In this document: one piece after another, positions 18,581 to 26,989 of the stretch | Numbering within the stretch: the stretch's first letter is position 1 | Layout of the letters: each line of letters begins with the position of its first letter | Assembly: GCA_947474675.1 (NCBI GenBank) | Contig: CANJKA010000029.1 | Location: 1 to 36,639 of the forward strand | Source of the DNA: Flavobacteriales bacterium | GTDB taxonomy: Bacteria > Bacteroidota > Bacteroidia > Flavobacteriales_D > Crocinitomicaceae | Reading direction: 5' to 3' | Length of the DNA: 36,639 nt | Notes under the pieces: generated by a model | Databases searched by the model: none | What the model was told of the DNA's origin: nothing | What the model saw: only the letters and a program-made list of their open reading frames with translations | Translations under genes and position numbers: made by a program

Positions 18581-18597
18581 AAAAAATAAATAAAATA

Positions 18598-21273
18598 TTA
18601 ATGAGCTATATGAAAAAATCCACTTCCTGTTATAACCTCTCCGTTATTACCTGTTGCAGTGTACATTATGAAATATACTCCGTCTGGAGCATCAGCTCCA
18701 GACCAAACAGGATTAGCACTTGTTTCATTAAAAAGAACAACTCCCCATCTATCAATTATAATTAAATTTAATGTTGCCACATTTAAAGTTGTTAAATAAT
18801 ATCCATCATTTTCTCCATCACTATTTGGAGTAAAAATATTTGGGACGTTAATTATTGTAGGATGAGCTAACACTTCAATTGTAACAGAAGCAGTATTTGA
18901 ACAACCTCCATTAATAGCAGTTAAAAAAATAGTATAAATACCTGGATCTGGATACAATGAAGTTGTTGAAGATAAGTCTGAAGTTGAACCTGTCAAACCA
19001 TTTCCATAATCCCATACATAATTAGTTGCATTTTGACTTGCATTTGTAAAGGTTACAGTCGAAGGAGCAGAAGAAACTAAAGGTGTTCCAGAAATAACTG
19101 CAATTGGATCTAAAATTAAGTCAACAAATATACTATCAGAATAAGAACAAACATCATCAATTACAGAATAATACCACCATCCAGAAGAAATGTTTACCGT
19201 GTTTTGGGTAATTAAAGTATCTGGATTAATTAACCCTGGACCTATCCATTGATAACTGTTTGTTCCAATTGAACCAGTAACAATAGAAGTTGAAGTACCA
19301 TTTGGTAAACATGTAGATGGAGTTTGAGATAAAGTTGCTTGCAATGTCATATCAACAATCAGAATACCATTGACTGTTCCTGTATTTCCACAGGCATCAG
19401 TAACAACAACTGAATACGGTGTTGATCCACCATTAATACCTGTCAAATCAGTTATATAGGTTGAATCATTTACGGTTGTATTATTCCATAAATAAGTATA
19501 AGGTGCTAGACCACTAGAACCAACAACTATAGCTAAAGCAGAATCTAGTATACAATCTGCATAAATTGTATCGTTTGGCAACAAAGTAGCAATAGGATTA
19601 ACTATTTGATTTATAACTTTCACAGAATCTAAACTGACCATTCCACATGAATTAGTCGTCGAAACAAAATAAGTTACGACTGAACCATTAACACCATTAT
19701 TTGTAACATTAGATGATGAAAGTGTACTTCCAGTAGACCATAAATAAGTATAAGGTGCTGCAGCAACAGAATCAACAGCAACAGTTGCTAATAAAATATT
19801 CAAAGGACAATTATTATACAGAGTATCATTCGGTATAATAGAAAGTGCTGTTTCTAAATAATCATTGATGATTAAAACGGAATCGAGATAAACATTACTA
19901 CAATTATCCATGACTGAAACCGTTAAATAGGTAGAATCTCCATTAATTCCAGTATTTGTAAAAGTAGTAGGATTAACAGTAGAACCGTTGGACCAAGCAA
20001 AAGTATAAGGACCTGCTGCTCCAACAAAATTAGTCAAAGTAACAAGTGGATTAATATTTGAACAATTGGTCCATAATGTATCAGGCATGTCAAATGTTAA
20101 ATCAAATTGATCCATTACATAAATTCTCAAAGAATCATACAACGTATCTCCACACGCAGTGACACTATAAACAGTTACTTTAATAAATTCGATTGGTTCA
20201 ACAAAACCATCATCAATAGGATTTACAATAAAATAAACTGAATCTACACCAATATTAAACACAACAGAATCAGCAAAATTCAATAAATCGGTAGAAGTAT
20301 TTAAATTACCACTTAAATCAAGATGATAAACACCAAGCGTATCAATACTAGAAATTGGTCTTGTAAATAAAATTTGAGCTAAAGAACAACCTTCTGCTAA
20401 CAATAAAGAATCAATCGGTTGACCAGTAATACTAGTAGGGGTAACAGAAACCAAACTTCCTCCAGCAGTAAAACTTCCACCTTTTAAAAACACGCCTGAT
20501 TCTAAAAGATTATCTCCCACATTCACTATTCCTAATTTAATATGATAAGTTGAACCACAAACAACACCCGCTTTAGAAGTTAAAGTAATGGTAGTTCCAT
20601 CAAATTGTATAGCAGTACCATAAGCTCCAGAAGTATTATTATTAACATAATACATTGAATTAGTAGTTGCATTCACATTATTAATGGTAACAACATTAGA
20701 AGCTGTTGAAGTAGTTGGTATACGAGCAATATTAACACCTCCTCCAGAATATGGGCCTGCAAAACCAGGTCCAGATAAAAAGAAACCAAAAACATCATTA
20801 AAGGTAGAAGGAGCATATTCGGGATATTCTTCTGAAGCAAAAATATATTGAAAAGATATAGAATCACTTGTTGCTATAAAATCAAATTCAATAGTAACCC
20901 CGTTTTTTATTGTCGTAGGACTAGCAATTGAACTTAAATCAGCATCAATAACATTAACAGTTGTGCCTTGTAAAGTAGAACCTGTTGAATTATTTGGTCC
21001 AACAGCCATTGATCCAGCTCCAGTAGTTAATAAAACTCCATCAGTTAATGGAAAAGTTGTAGATCCAGAATTAAAATAGGTACAGTTTTGTTTAACAACT
21101 CCAGCATTTACAAGTGAGCCATTATATTTAATATTTGTCGCAGCAACACCATTTCCTAACAAAATGTTATTAATCAAATCAGCAGGAGTTAATGTATTTG
21201 TAACAGTAATTTGAGAACTAACTGAATATGAAAACAGTAAGGACAGTAGTAGGAATTTGTAGTTTTTAAACAT
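18598..21273 (-). CDS. Large choice-of-anchor L / repeat / PKD protein with T9SS type B C-terminal domain
   Basis: This 891-aa protein is predicted to be exported and surface-bound. A signal peptide is at about 1-20 (ending VSSQ). The choice-of-anchor-L domain at about 25-275 closely parallels the neighbour (DGVLLTTGAG, SFQYIFASEEYP, DVFGFFLSGPG, SGVFLKGGSF). Three tandem repeats of about 84 residues follow at about 396-480, 481-565 and 566-648; each begins with a DTL/DTI...C block and contains APYTYLW or GPYTFAW. An Ig/SprB-like segment, a PKD-like domain at about 728-800 (NATNYVWDYGNG) and the gliding-associated sorting domain (NIFTPNSDGENDGYY, IIDRWGVVLF, APDGVYFIMY) complete it. It shares an ECF-like promoter with its paralogue and is closed by a strong terminator. 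It is probably an adhesin-like surface fibre. Confidence 0.9.
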   Translation of the reverse strand: MFKNYKFLLLSLLFSYSVSSQITVTNTLTPADLINNILLGNGVAATNIKYNGSLVNAGVVKQNCTYFNSGSTTFPLTDGVLLTTGAGSMAVGPNNSTGSTLQGTTVNVIDADLSSIASPTTIKNGVTIEFDFIATSDSISFQYIFASEEYPEYAPSTFNDVFGFFLSGPGFAGPYSGGGVNIARIPTTSTASNVVTINNVNATTNSMYYVNNNTSGAYGTAIQFDGTTITLTSKAGVVCGSTYHIKLGIVNVGDNLLESGVFLKGGSFTAGGSLVSVTPTSITGQPIDSLLLAEGCSLAQILFTRPISSIDTLGVYHLDLSGNLNTSTDLLNFADSVVFNIGVDSVYFIVNPIDDGFVEPIEFIKVTVYSVTACGDTLYDSLRIYVMDQFDLTFDMPDTLWTNCSNINPLVTLTNFVGAAGPYTFAWSNGSTVNPTTFTNTGINGDSTYLTVSVMDNCSNVYLDSVLIINDYLETALSIIPNDTLYNNCPLNILLATVAVDSVAAAPYTYLWSTGSTLSSSNVTNNGVNGSVVTYFVSTTNSCGMVSLDSVKVINQIVNPIATLLPNDTIYADCILDSALAIVVGSSGLAPYTYLWNNTTVNDSTYITDLTGINGGSTPYSVVVTDACGNTGTVNGILIVDMTLQATLSQTPSTCLPNGTSTSIVTGSIGTNSYQWIGPGLINPDTLITQNTVNISSGWWYYSVIDDVCSYSDSIFVDLILDPIAVISGTPLVSSAPSTVTFTNASQNATNYVWDYGNGLTGSTSDLSSTTSLYPDPGIYTIFLTAINGGCSNTASVTIEVLAHPTIINVPNIFTPNSDGENDGYYLTTLNVATLNLIIIDRWGVVLFNETSANPVWSGADAPDGVYFIMYTATGNNGEVITGSGFFHIAH

Positions 21274-21305
21274 TGTATTTGTTTTTTGTTAAATAGTAAG
21301 TAAAT

Positions 21306-21335
21306 CATAGACTAGAATTAATAACATAAAGTTGC
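21306..21335 (-). promoter_or_regulatory. ECF-sigma-like promoter of the 891-aa surface protein
   Basis: On the minus strand GCAACTT (21329-21335), a 16-nt spacer and GTCTATG (21306-21312) match the element ahead of the paralogue, within identical ATGCAACTTTAT. The -10 to start distance is 32 nt. Neither promoter has a clean TAnnTTTG. Confidence 0.55.
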
Positions 21336-21408
21336 ATTGAAATTTAAAAAAAATAAAATGCTAATTATTTTTAAATTATACCGAATTTTGAAAAAAAATA
21401 AAAAAATA

Positions 21409-22797
21409 ATGGAAGAAACACAGATTTATATTACAAAAAATAAAGAACTGTTTTTAAATGAACTTCTTGAGCTATTAAAAACACCTTCAATATCTGCAGA
21501 TGCAAAGTTTTCAAATGATGTCAGTAAATGTGCAGAACAAGTTGCCAACTTTTTAAAATCTGCTGGAGCAGACAATGTAGAGATATGTCAAACAGCTGGT
21601 CATCCAATTGTATATGGTGAAAAAATTATTGATCCTTCTCTTCCAACAATTTTAGTTTATGGCCATTACGATGTTCAGCCAGCTGATCCATTGGAATTAT
21701 GGACAAGTCCAGCATTTGAACCTGTAATAAAAGTGACAGATATACATCCTCAAGGAGCAATTTTCGCGAGAGGTTCATGTGATGACAAAGGTCAAATGTT
21801 TATGCATTTAAAAGCTTTTGAAGCAATGATGAAAACAGGAGAACTTCCTTGTAATGCAAAATTCATGATTGAAGGAGAAGAAGAAGTTGGTAGTACCAAT
21901 CTAGGAATCTTTGTTAAAAACAATCATGAAAGATTAAAGGCAGATATTATTTTAGTTTCTGACACCGGAATGCTTTCAAATGATAATCCATCAATAACAA
22001 CAGGTTTAAGAGGTTTAAGTTATGTTGAAGTAGAGATAACAGGACCTAATAGAGATTTGCATTCAGGACTTTACGGAGGTTGTGTAGCTAATCCAATCAA
22101 CGTTCTTTCAAAAATGATCGCTTCATTACATGATGAAGATAACCACATAACGATACCAGGTTTCTATGCACAAGTTGTAGAACTTTCATTAGAAGAAAGA
22201 GCTGAAATGGCAAAAGCACCATTCTCATTAGAAGCATATAACAAAGCTTTAGACATGGAAGATGTATATGGTGAAAAAGGTTATACAACAATGGAAAGAG
22301 GATCAATCCGACCAACTTTAGATGTAAATGGAATTTGGGGTGGATATACTGGAGAAGGTGCAAAAACAGTAATCGCTTCAAAAGCATACGCTAAAATTTC
22401 TATGCGTTTAGTTCCAAACCAAACGCCTGATGAAATTACTGAATTATTCCAAAAACATTTTGAATCGATTGCTCCAAAAGGAGTTAGAGTAGTTGTTACA
22501 CCTCATCATGGCGGTGAACCTGTTGTTACACCGATTGATTCTATTGGATATTTTGCTGCTAGCAAAGCTTACGAGACAACTTTTAACAAAAAACCAATTC
22601 CTGTAAGAAGCGGTGGTAGTATTCCAATTGTTGCAATGTTTGAAAAAGAATTAGGTTTGAAATCTGTATTAATGGGCTTTGGATTAGATAGTGACGCTAT
22701 CCACTCACCTAATGAACATTTCGGTTTATTTAATTTCTACAAAGGAATAGAAACAATACCCTATTTTTATAAAAACTTTACAGAATTATCAAAATAA
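21409..22797 (+). CDS. M20 family dipeptidase
   Basis: This cytoplasmic zinc dipeptidase/carboxypeptidase of family M20 probably hydrolyses dipeptides. Starting from the ATG at 21409 gives 462 aa beginning MEETQIYITKN, which fits the family; the frame is open to a TTG at 21337, but that extension is Lys-rich low-complexity sequence. Metal and catalytic residues are His86 and Asp88 in YGHYDVQPAD, Asp125 in GSCDDKGQM, Glu158-Glu159 in EGEEEVGS and Asp185 in SDTGM, with a distal His in AIHSPNEHF. The dimerisation/lid domain contains GLRGLSYVEVEITGP and LHSGLYGG. It diverges from the 891-aa gene and is followed by a hairpin terminator. Confidence 0.92.
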   Translation: MEETQIYITKNKELFLNELLELLKTPSISADAKFSNDVSKCAEQVANFLKSAGADNVEICQTAGHPIVYGEKIIDPSLPTILVYGHYDVQPADPLELWTSPAFEPVIKVTDIHPQGAIFARGSCDDKGQMFMHLKAFEAMMKTGELPCNAKFMIEGEEEVGSTNLGIFVKNNHERLKADIILVSDTGMLSNDNPSITTGLRGLSYVEVEITGPNRDLHSGLYGGCVANPINVLSKMIASLHDEDNHITIPGFYAQVVELSLEERAEMAKAPFSLEAYNKALDMEDVYGEKGYTTMERGSIRPTLDVNGIWGGYTGEGAKTVIASKAYAKISMRLVPNQTPDEITELFQKHFESIAPKGVRVVVTPHHGGEPVVTPIDSIGYFAASKAYETTFNKKPIPVRSGGSIPIVAMFEKELGLKSVLMGFGLDSDAIHSPNEHFGLFNFYKGIETIPYFYKNFTELSK

Positions 22798-22801
22798 TAC
22801 A

Positions 22802-22838
22802 AAAAGGGTAATGATTCTATTTTGAACATTACCCTTTT
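22802..22838 (+). terminator. Terminator after the M20 dipeptidase
   Basis: AAAAGGGTAATG (22802-22813) pairs with CATTACCCTTTT (22827-22838), with further TTC/GAA pairing in the loop. The downstream ATG at 22851 is only 12 nt away, so the hairpin could also act as a partial terminator inside a longer transcript. Confidence 0.75.
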
Positions 22839-22850
22839 AAATAAAATAAC

Positions 22851-23324
22851 ATGAGAACCAAATTAATTTTAGTCTTTTCACTTTTTCTTTTAAGTTCATG
22901 CATAGAAATTCAAGATGTTGAATTCAAGGCATTAGAAGGCGTGAAAATTGAAAAGATTGAAGGTAGAAACATATCAATTCTACTGACTCTTAAATTAATT
23001 AATCCAAATTTTTTTTCAATCAAAATTAAACCTTCAATTATTGATTTCTATATAGATGACCAATTAATGGGTAAAATTAAGTTGAATAGTCAAATTAAAT
23101 TGTTAAAGAAAATCGAAAAAAGCTATTCTATACCTCTTCAAATTATATTGGAAGATGGAGTAATGATAAATCTATTAAAATATTCCTTAAAAGATAAAGT
23201 TAAAATTCATTTAAAAGGATTTGTTAAAGGTGCAGTATATGGAATTTCAAAAAACATAGAAATAGATGAAACAACAGAACTTGATGATGAAATTTTTAAA
23301 TTAAGTTCAATTTTAGGAAAATAA
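22851..23324 (+). CDS. LEA type 2 (WHy-like) family lipoprotein
   Basis: This small 157-aa lipoprotein has a lipobox LLSSC with Cys17 and Ile-Glu after it, so it is probably exported and membrane-anchored. The mature part matches the LEA14/WHy fold pattern: IEGRNISILLTLKLINPNFFSIKIKP with a following strand, then IPLQIILEDG, and ends in an acidic tail. Such proteins are common and poorly characterised in Bacteroidota; some bind or stabilise other envelope components. The next gene begins 2 nt after its stop, so the two are co-transcribed. No separate promoter fits in the 12 nt between the preceding terminator and the ATG, so expression may depend on read-through. Confidence 0.75.
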   Translation: MRTKLILVFSLFLLSSCIEIQDVEFKALEGVKIEKIEGRNISILLTLKLINPNFFSIKIKPSIIDFYIDDQLMGKIKLNSQIKLLKKIEKSYSIPLQIILEDGVMINLLKYSLKDKVKIHLKGFVKGAVYGISKNIEIDETTELDDEIFKLSSILGK

Positions 23325-23326
23325 GA

Positions 23327-23902
23327 ATGATATTAAATTTTGAAATTGAAAATACAGGAGAAATATCAAAATTATTAATTTCTAAGGGAATTAAAGATTT
23401 TAATACTGCCTGTGATTATATAATGAATCTATCCTATAAAAGAATCTCCAATACTTCAAAAATTGAATTAGTAATAATTGAAGAAAGAGGAACTTGTTCA
23501 ACGAAACATTCAGTACTTGCCACTTTAGCACTAGAAAATAATCATCCTGAAATCGAAATAATAATGGGTATTTTTTTAATGAATTCAGAAACTCATCCAA
23601 TATTAAAAGATTTCTTTAAAGATAAACATTACAAATTCATTCCAGAAGCTCATTGCTACTTACGTTTTAAAGGAGAAAGATATGATTTTACTTCTTCAGA
23701 AAATAGAATGAATGAAATATCTCAAAAAATAGTTCGAGAACAAAGAATTGATCCTCACCAAATTGGAGAATGGAAAATTGCAATTCACAAAGATTATCTT
23801 AAAAAATGGCTAAACAGGCAAGTTAACTTAGACATTAACTTGGAACAATTATGGGATGATAGAGAAAAGTGTATTAAAATAATAGAAAAACAATCTAAAT
23901 AA
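23327..23902 (+). CDS. Uncharacterised protein with a transglutaminase-like Cys-His-Asp pattern
   Basis: I do not recognise this 191-aa family. It has no signal peptide or membrane segment, so it is probably cytoplasmic. Three residues are spaced as in transglutaminase-like cysteine hydrolases: Cys57 in ERGTCSTKHS at the start of a predicted helix, His109 in IPEAHCYLRF on a predicted strand, and Asp120 in GERYDFT eleven residues later. Further conserved-looking features are FNTACDYIMNLSYKRIS near the N terminus and WLNRQVNLD near the C terminus. The gene follows the LEA lipoprotein by 2 nt and ends 5 nt from the convergent lipoprotein gene. The catalytic assignment is inference from residue pattern only. 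Confidence 0.6.
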   Translation: MILNFEIENTGEISKLLISKGIKDFNTACDYIMNLSYKRISNTSKIELVIIEERGTCSTKHSVLATLALENNHPEIEIIMGIFLMNSETHPILKDFFKDKHYKFIPEAHCYLRFKGERYDFTSSENRMNEISQKIVREQRIDPHQIGEWKIAIHKDYLKKWLNRQVNLDINLEQLWDDREKCIKIIEKQSK

Positions 23903-23907
23903 AAAAA

Positions 23908-24498
23908 TTATTTTTTAATTAATTTGACCGATTTGATAGACTTTGCCATTAATTCAATGATTAATTTTTCATAACCTTCGTCTCTACTTCTAAAAACATA
24001 GGTAACTCCATCAATTATTTTTTGACAATAAACATGATATGATTTATGAACAGTCCCTACATCATTAGAAGCTTTTGCACTTCCTCTAGGTTTTAATTCA
24101 AGTTCATATAGAATAAAGTCTTTCTCGTCAATCAAATATTGAATTTTATAAAAATCTAATTCTTTTAATTCTTTTTTCCGAGACTTAATCATGTCCGTAT
24201 AATCACCCCAATCATCAATTAGTAGATGAAAATTAGAACCTACTTTCAACTCCCATTTAAAATCATCTTCAACATGATAAATTTCAGGTTTTGTTGAAGC
24301 TCCTATTTTAGTAGTGTTATCTGGCAACATAATCATAACAGGAATATCATGATTCTTCAAACTAAATGGTTGAAAATCATAATAATCATCATCAAGAACA
24401 ATATCACCCTTGGTTTTTAAATCATCATTCACACTTTCTCCACAAGAGAAAAGAAAAATAACGCTAAAAAAAAAGACTGTAATAGACTTAAACTTCAT
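23908..24498 (-). CDS. Predicted lipoprotein of unknown function
   Basis: This 196-aa protein has a lipoprotein signal peptide (hydrophobic run of Phe, Val and Ile, lipobox LFSC with Cys19 followed by Gly-Glu). After an acidic linker (IVLDDDYYDFQPF) the mature region has alternating hydrophobic and charged residues. It contains VMIMLPDNTTKIGAS and ILYELELKPRG, and its C-terminal part, VYCQKIIDGVTYVFRSRDEGY, ends in a basic helix. I do not recognise the family. It is transcribed alone, with a -7 element 33 nt upstream, and converges with the 191-aa gene with only 5 nt between stops. Confidence 0.75.
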   Translation of the reverse strand: MKFKSITVFFFSVIFLFSCGESVNDDLKTKGDIVLDDDYYDFQPFSLKNHDIPVMIMLPDNTTKIGASTKPEIYHVEDDFKWELKVGSNFHLLIDDWGDYTDMIKSRKKELKELDFYKIQYLIDEKDFILYELELKPRGSAKASNDVGTVHKSYHVYCQKIIDGVTYVFRSRDEGYEKLIIELMAKSIKSVKLIKK

Positions 24499-24531
24499 TC
24501 TTAAATTAGATTATGAATAAAAACATTATTA

Positions 24532-24539
24532 CAAATATA
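24532..24539 (-). promoter_or_regulatory. -7 element for the 196-aa lipoprotein gene
   Basis: TATATTTG on the minus strand matches TAnnTTTG, 33 nt before the ATG at 24498. No TTTG is present 19 bp upstream. Confidence 0.45.
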
Positions 24540-24575
24540 AAATAATTTGTTCATTTTATAATACGTTTTGGTAAA

Positions 24576-24607
24576 ATTTTATTTGTTTTAAAAAAAACAA
24601 ATAAAAT
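24576..24607 (-). terminator. AT-rich hairpin ending the SIS-lipB operon
   Basis: ATTTTATTTGTTTT (24576-24589) and AAAACAAATAAAAT (24594-24607) are perfect 14-nt arms around AAAA. The hairpin begins at the stop codon of the 136-aa gene. It has only one G-C pair per arm, so its strength as a terminator is uncertain. Confidence 0.5.
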
Positions 24608-25017
24608 CACATTATTATTACACCCTTGATTCCTAATACCGGAATCAATTTAATATTTGAATCATTAATGCTTTCAGCAGGGAAAATAAACTTTTTATCA
24701 AACATCTGATCATTGACCCAAAAACTAACCCAATATTCATTAGCTATCCCAAAAACCTCTTCAACAATAGGTTCAATTTTAGCAGCTTCTTCAGGAAGTA
24801 GAATCTCAAGGCTATGTCTTAAAGTAGCTGTTTTAACTTTTTCACCAGTTACAGCATTCTCACCATACCCTTTACTAGTAATAATAATTCCCTCCATGAT
24901 ATCATCACGTAGATTTAACAAATAAACATTGAAACATTTTTCATTATTCTCACTAAGTTCCTGAACAACGGCAACTGCAACATTTTCAACTTTTGGCCCA
25001 AGTAATTCTTCTCGCAT
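24607..25017 (-). CDS. Conserved small protein of unknown function
   Basis: This 136-aa protein is probably cytoplasmic, with no signal peptide. It starts MREELLGPKVENVAVAVV, has NVYLLNLRDDIMEGIIITSKGYG near the middle and RHSLEILLP, and ends in a hydrophobic IKLIPVLGIKGVIIM. The pattern of strands suggests a compact alpha/beta fold. I do not recognise the family, though its residue composition and operon position look like a conserved gene. It starts 3 nt after the serine hydrolase stop and is the last gene of the four-gene operon, closed by an AT-rich hairpin. Confidence 0.7.
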   Translation of the reverse strand: MREELLGPKVENVAVAVVQELSENNEKCFNVYLLNLRDDIMEGIIITSKGYGENAVTGEKVKTATLRHSLEILLPEEAAKIEPIVEEVFGIANEYWVSFWVNDQMFDKKFIFPAESINDSNIKLIPVLGIKGVIIM

Positions 25018-25020
25018 AAT

Positions 25021-26283
25021 TTAATTCTTTATTTCTCTTCCCATTTTTGAACCCAAAGCAATCATATCAAACAAATCGGATGGATGACCAATTTTAGCTT
25101 CGTGTTTTTTTATGAAGGCTTCATTTCCTCTTAGATGAACAGGTATCGTATAGTTCTCTCCTCGTTTTGACCCTAATCGAACAATAACAAGGTTTTCATT
25201 TGGTATAGAAATAATATATTGACCTAATATCCCTCTACAATAATAAACAGGATTTTTATTACCTAAATACATCCATATATGAAGTCCGTATCGCAAATTA
25301 GGAACTTGTTCTTTTGTTGTTAAATCAGAATTTTTAATCATTTCTGTCATGTATCCTTCTGAAATAATTTGCTGCCCATTCCACTTCCCTTTCTGTAAAA
25401 TAAGTTTACCTAAACGGCCGAAATCACGAGCTGACGCGTACATACAACAGAATGCTTTTTCATCACCTCCTTCTTTATCCAAACTCCAAAATGCATTTTG
25501 TTCGGTTCCAATTTTTTGCCAAATTTTTAACTGAGCATACATTGACAAATCCATACCTGTTGCTTTTTCAACAATATAACCAAGTAACTGAGAATTTCCA
25601 CTTTGATACTCGAAACGAACTCCTGGCTTTTCAATCACATGTTGTCTAGTCACTAATCCATATAAATCAGTTCCATAATAAGATTCTGCATTTTCAGATA
25701 ATGGATTTTTTCCACTTTCTTCCCAATCTAAACCAGATGACATCAATAATAAGTGACGAACTGTAATCTTTTCTTTTCCTTTATCATTAAATTCAGGTAT
25801 ATATTTCCCAACTTTATCATCTAAACTTTTTATTTTTCCTTCATCTAATGCAATACCAATTAATAAAGCAACGACCGTTTTAGCCGCAGAAAATGAGTTA
25901 GAAACAGTTTCTTTCTTATGATTTCCCCAATACTTCTCAAAAATTATTTCATCACCTTTAAACACTAAATAAGCCTTAGTATCTAATTTTTTTAATAAAT
26001 CTAAATACTTTTTGGGGATAGTTTGCGAATTAAAATTAACGTGCTGTTTCCATTGAATACATTCTTTTGACTTCTTAATTTGAGAAGTTTCAAATACTTC
26101 TTTGTCATAAATTGTAGGGCCTGTTTTTCCAGACAAATAAGTGTAAGATATACCTTTATATAAATAAAAGCGTCCCGAAAGAATTATAAAAAGATTAACG
26201 GTAATAAAAAGAGCTATAAAAACAATCCCAATTAACCGAAATGTTTTTTTAATTAGAAGTACTATTTTATTGGTTTTAGACAT
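25021..26283 (-). CDS. Membrane-anchored serine hydrolase, beta-lactamase (class C-like) family
   Basis: This protein of the PF00144 family (penicillin-binding-protein / beta-lactamase / esterase fold) is held by one N-terminal membrane helix at about 16-36 with the active domain outside. From the ATG at 26283 (420 aa) the catalytic SxxK is Ser132-Ala-Ala-Lys135 in SFSAAKTVVALL. The second motif is Tyr226 in FEYQSGNSQLLGY, and GILGQYI near the C terminus takes the third-motif position. LLLMSSGLDWEE is typical of the family. The frame extends to a TTG at 26295, but the ATG at 26283, which overlaps the lipB stop by 8 nt, is preferred. A peptide or ester hydrolase role is likelier than resistance. 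Confidence 0.88.
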   Translation of the reverse strand: MSKTNKIVLLIKKTFRLIGIVFIALFITVNLFIILSGRFYLYKGISYTYLSGKTGPTIYDKEVFETSQIKKSKECIQWKQHVNFNSQTIPKKYLDLLKKLDTKAYLVFKGDEIIFEKYWGNHKKETVSNSFSAAKTVVALLIGIALDEGKIKSLDDKVGKYIPEFNDKGKEKITVRHLLLMSSGLDWEESGKNPLSENAESYYGTDLYGLVTRQHVIEKPGVRFEYQSGNSQLLGYIVEKATGMDLSMYAQLKIWQKIGTEQNAFWSLDKEGGDEKAFCCMYASARDFGRLGKLILQKGKWNGQQIISEGYMTEMIKNSDLTTKEQVPNLRYGLHIWMYLGNKNPVYYCRGILGQYIISIPNENLVIVRLGSKRGENYTIPVHLRGNEAFIKKHEAKIGHPSDLFDMIALGSKMGREIKN

Positions 26284-26968
26284 ATTTAAATTCAAATTGA
26301 GTCGATAATTTTTCTTTTAAAACTTGACTAACTTCTTCGAAATCTAGTTCGCGACCAAGTTCTTGTTTCATTGAAGTTACGGCTTTACCTTCAATTCCAC
26401 AAGGAATAATATGAGAAAAATAAGAAAGATCTGAATTTATGTTAAAGCCGATACCATGCATCGTAACCCATCGTGAACTTTTAACACCTAAAGCACAAAT
26501 TTTTCTTGCTCGAGGAGTATTTCCTTCAATCCAAACTCCTGTTAACCCTTCAACTCTTGAACTTTCAATGTTATATTCTAATAAAGTATCAATGACAGCT
26601 TGTTCTAAAAACCGAAGATATTTATGAATATCTGAAAAAAAATGATCTAAATCTAAAATAGGATAAACTACTAATTGACCAGGCCCATGATAGGTAATAT
26701 CACCGCCTCTATTTATTTTATAAAAATTAGCATTGTTATCATCTAACTCTTTTTCATTCAAAAGTAAATTGTCCATACTTCCACTTTTCCCTAGCGTAAA
26801 AACGTGCGGATGTTGGCAAAAAAGCATGTAATTCTTTGTAACTAACCCTTCCTCGCCATTGCGAATTCGAATTTTTTCATCAATCGTGTTTTGGAAAATT
26901 TTTTCTTGAAAATCCCAAGCTTCCTTATAATCAATTAGTCCAAGTTGTTTATAAATTACATTTGGCAT
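26276..26968 (-). CDS. lipB: Lipoyl(octanoyl) transferase
   Basis: This cytoplasmic enzyme moves octanoate from acyl-carrier protein to lipoyl domains, the first step of lipoate synthesis for pyruvate and 2-oxoglutarate dehydrogenases and the glycine cleavage system. The 230 aa include the diagnostic RGGDITYHGPGQ (87-98), Lys156 in ARKICALG and the nucleophile Cys190 in IIPCGI. HGIGFNIN is also conserved. It follows the SIS isomerase gene by 21 nt and overlaps the serine hydrolase start by 8 nt, so it is the second gene of a four-gene operon. lipA is not in the window. Confidence 0.96.
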   Translation of the reverse strand: MPNVIYKQLGLIDYKEAWDFQEKIFQNTIDEKIRIRNGEEGLVTKNYMLFCQHPHVFTLGKSGSMDNLLLNEKELDDNNANFYKINRGGDITYHGPGQLVVYPILDLDHFFSDIHKYLRFLEQAVIDTLLEYNIESSRVEGLTGVWIEGNTPRARKICALGVKSSRWVTMHGIGFNINSDLSYFSHIIPCGIEGKAVTSMKQELGRELDFEEVSQVLKEKLSTQFEFKYV

Positions 26969-26989
26969 GTTTGGGATATTAAAAAAATG

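Noticed and set aside
25021..26283. Antibiotic-resistance beta-lactamase
   Set aside because: The SxxK and Tyr motifs mark the broad PF00144 family, which includes many esterases and peptidases; the lipB operon context and the membrane anchor do not point to resistance.
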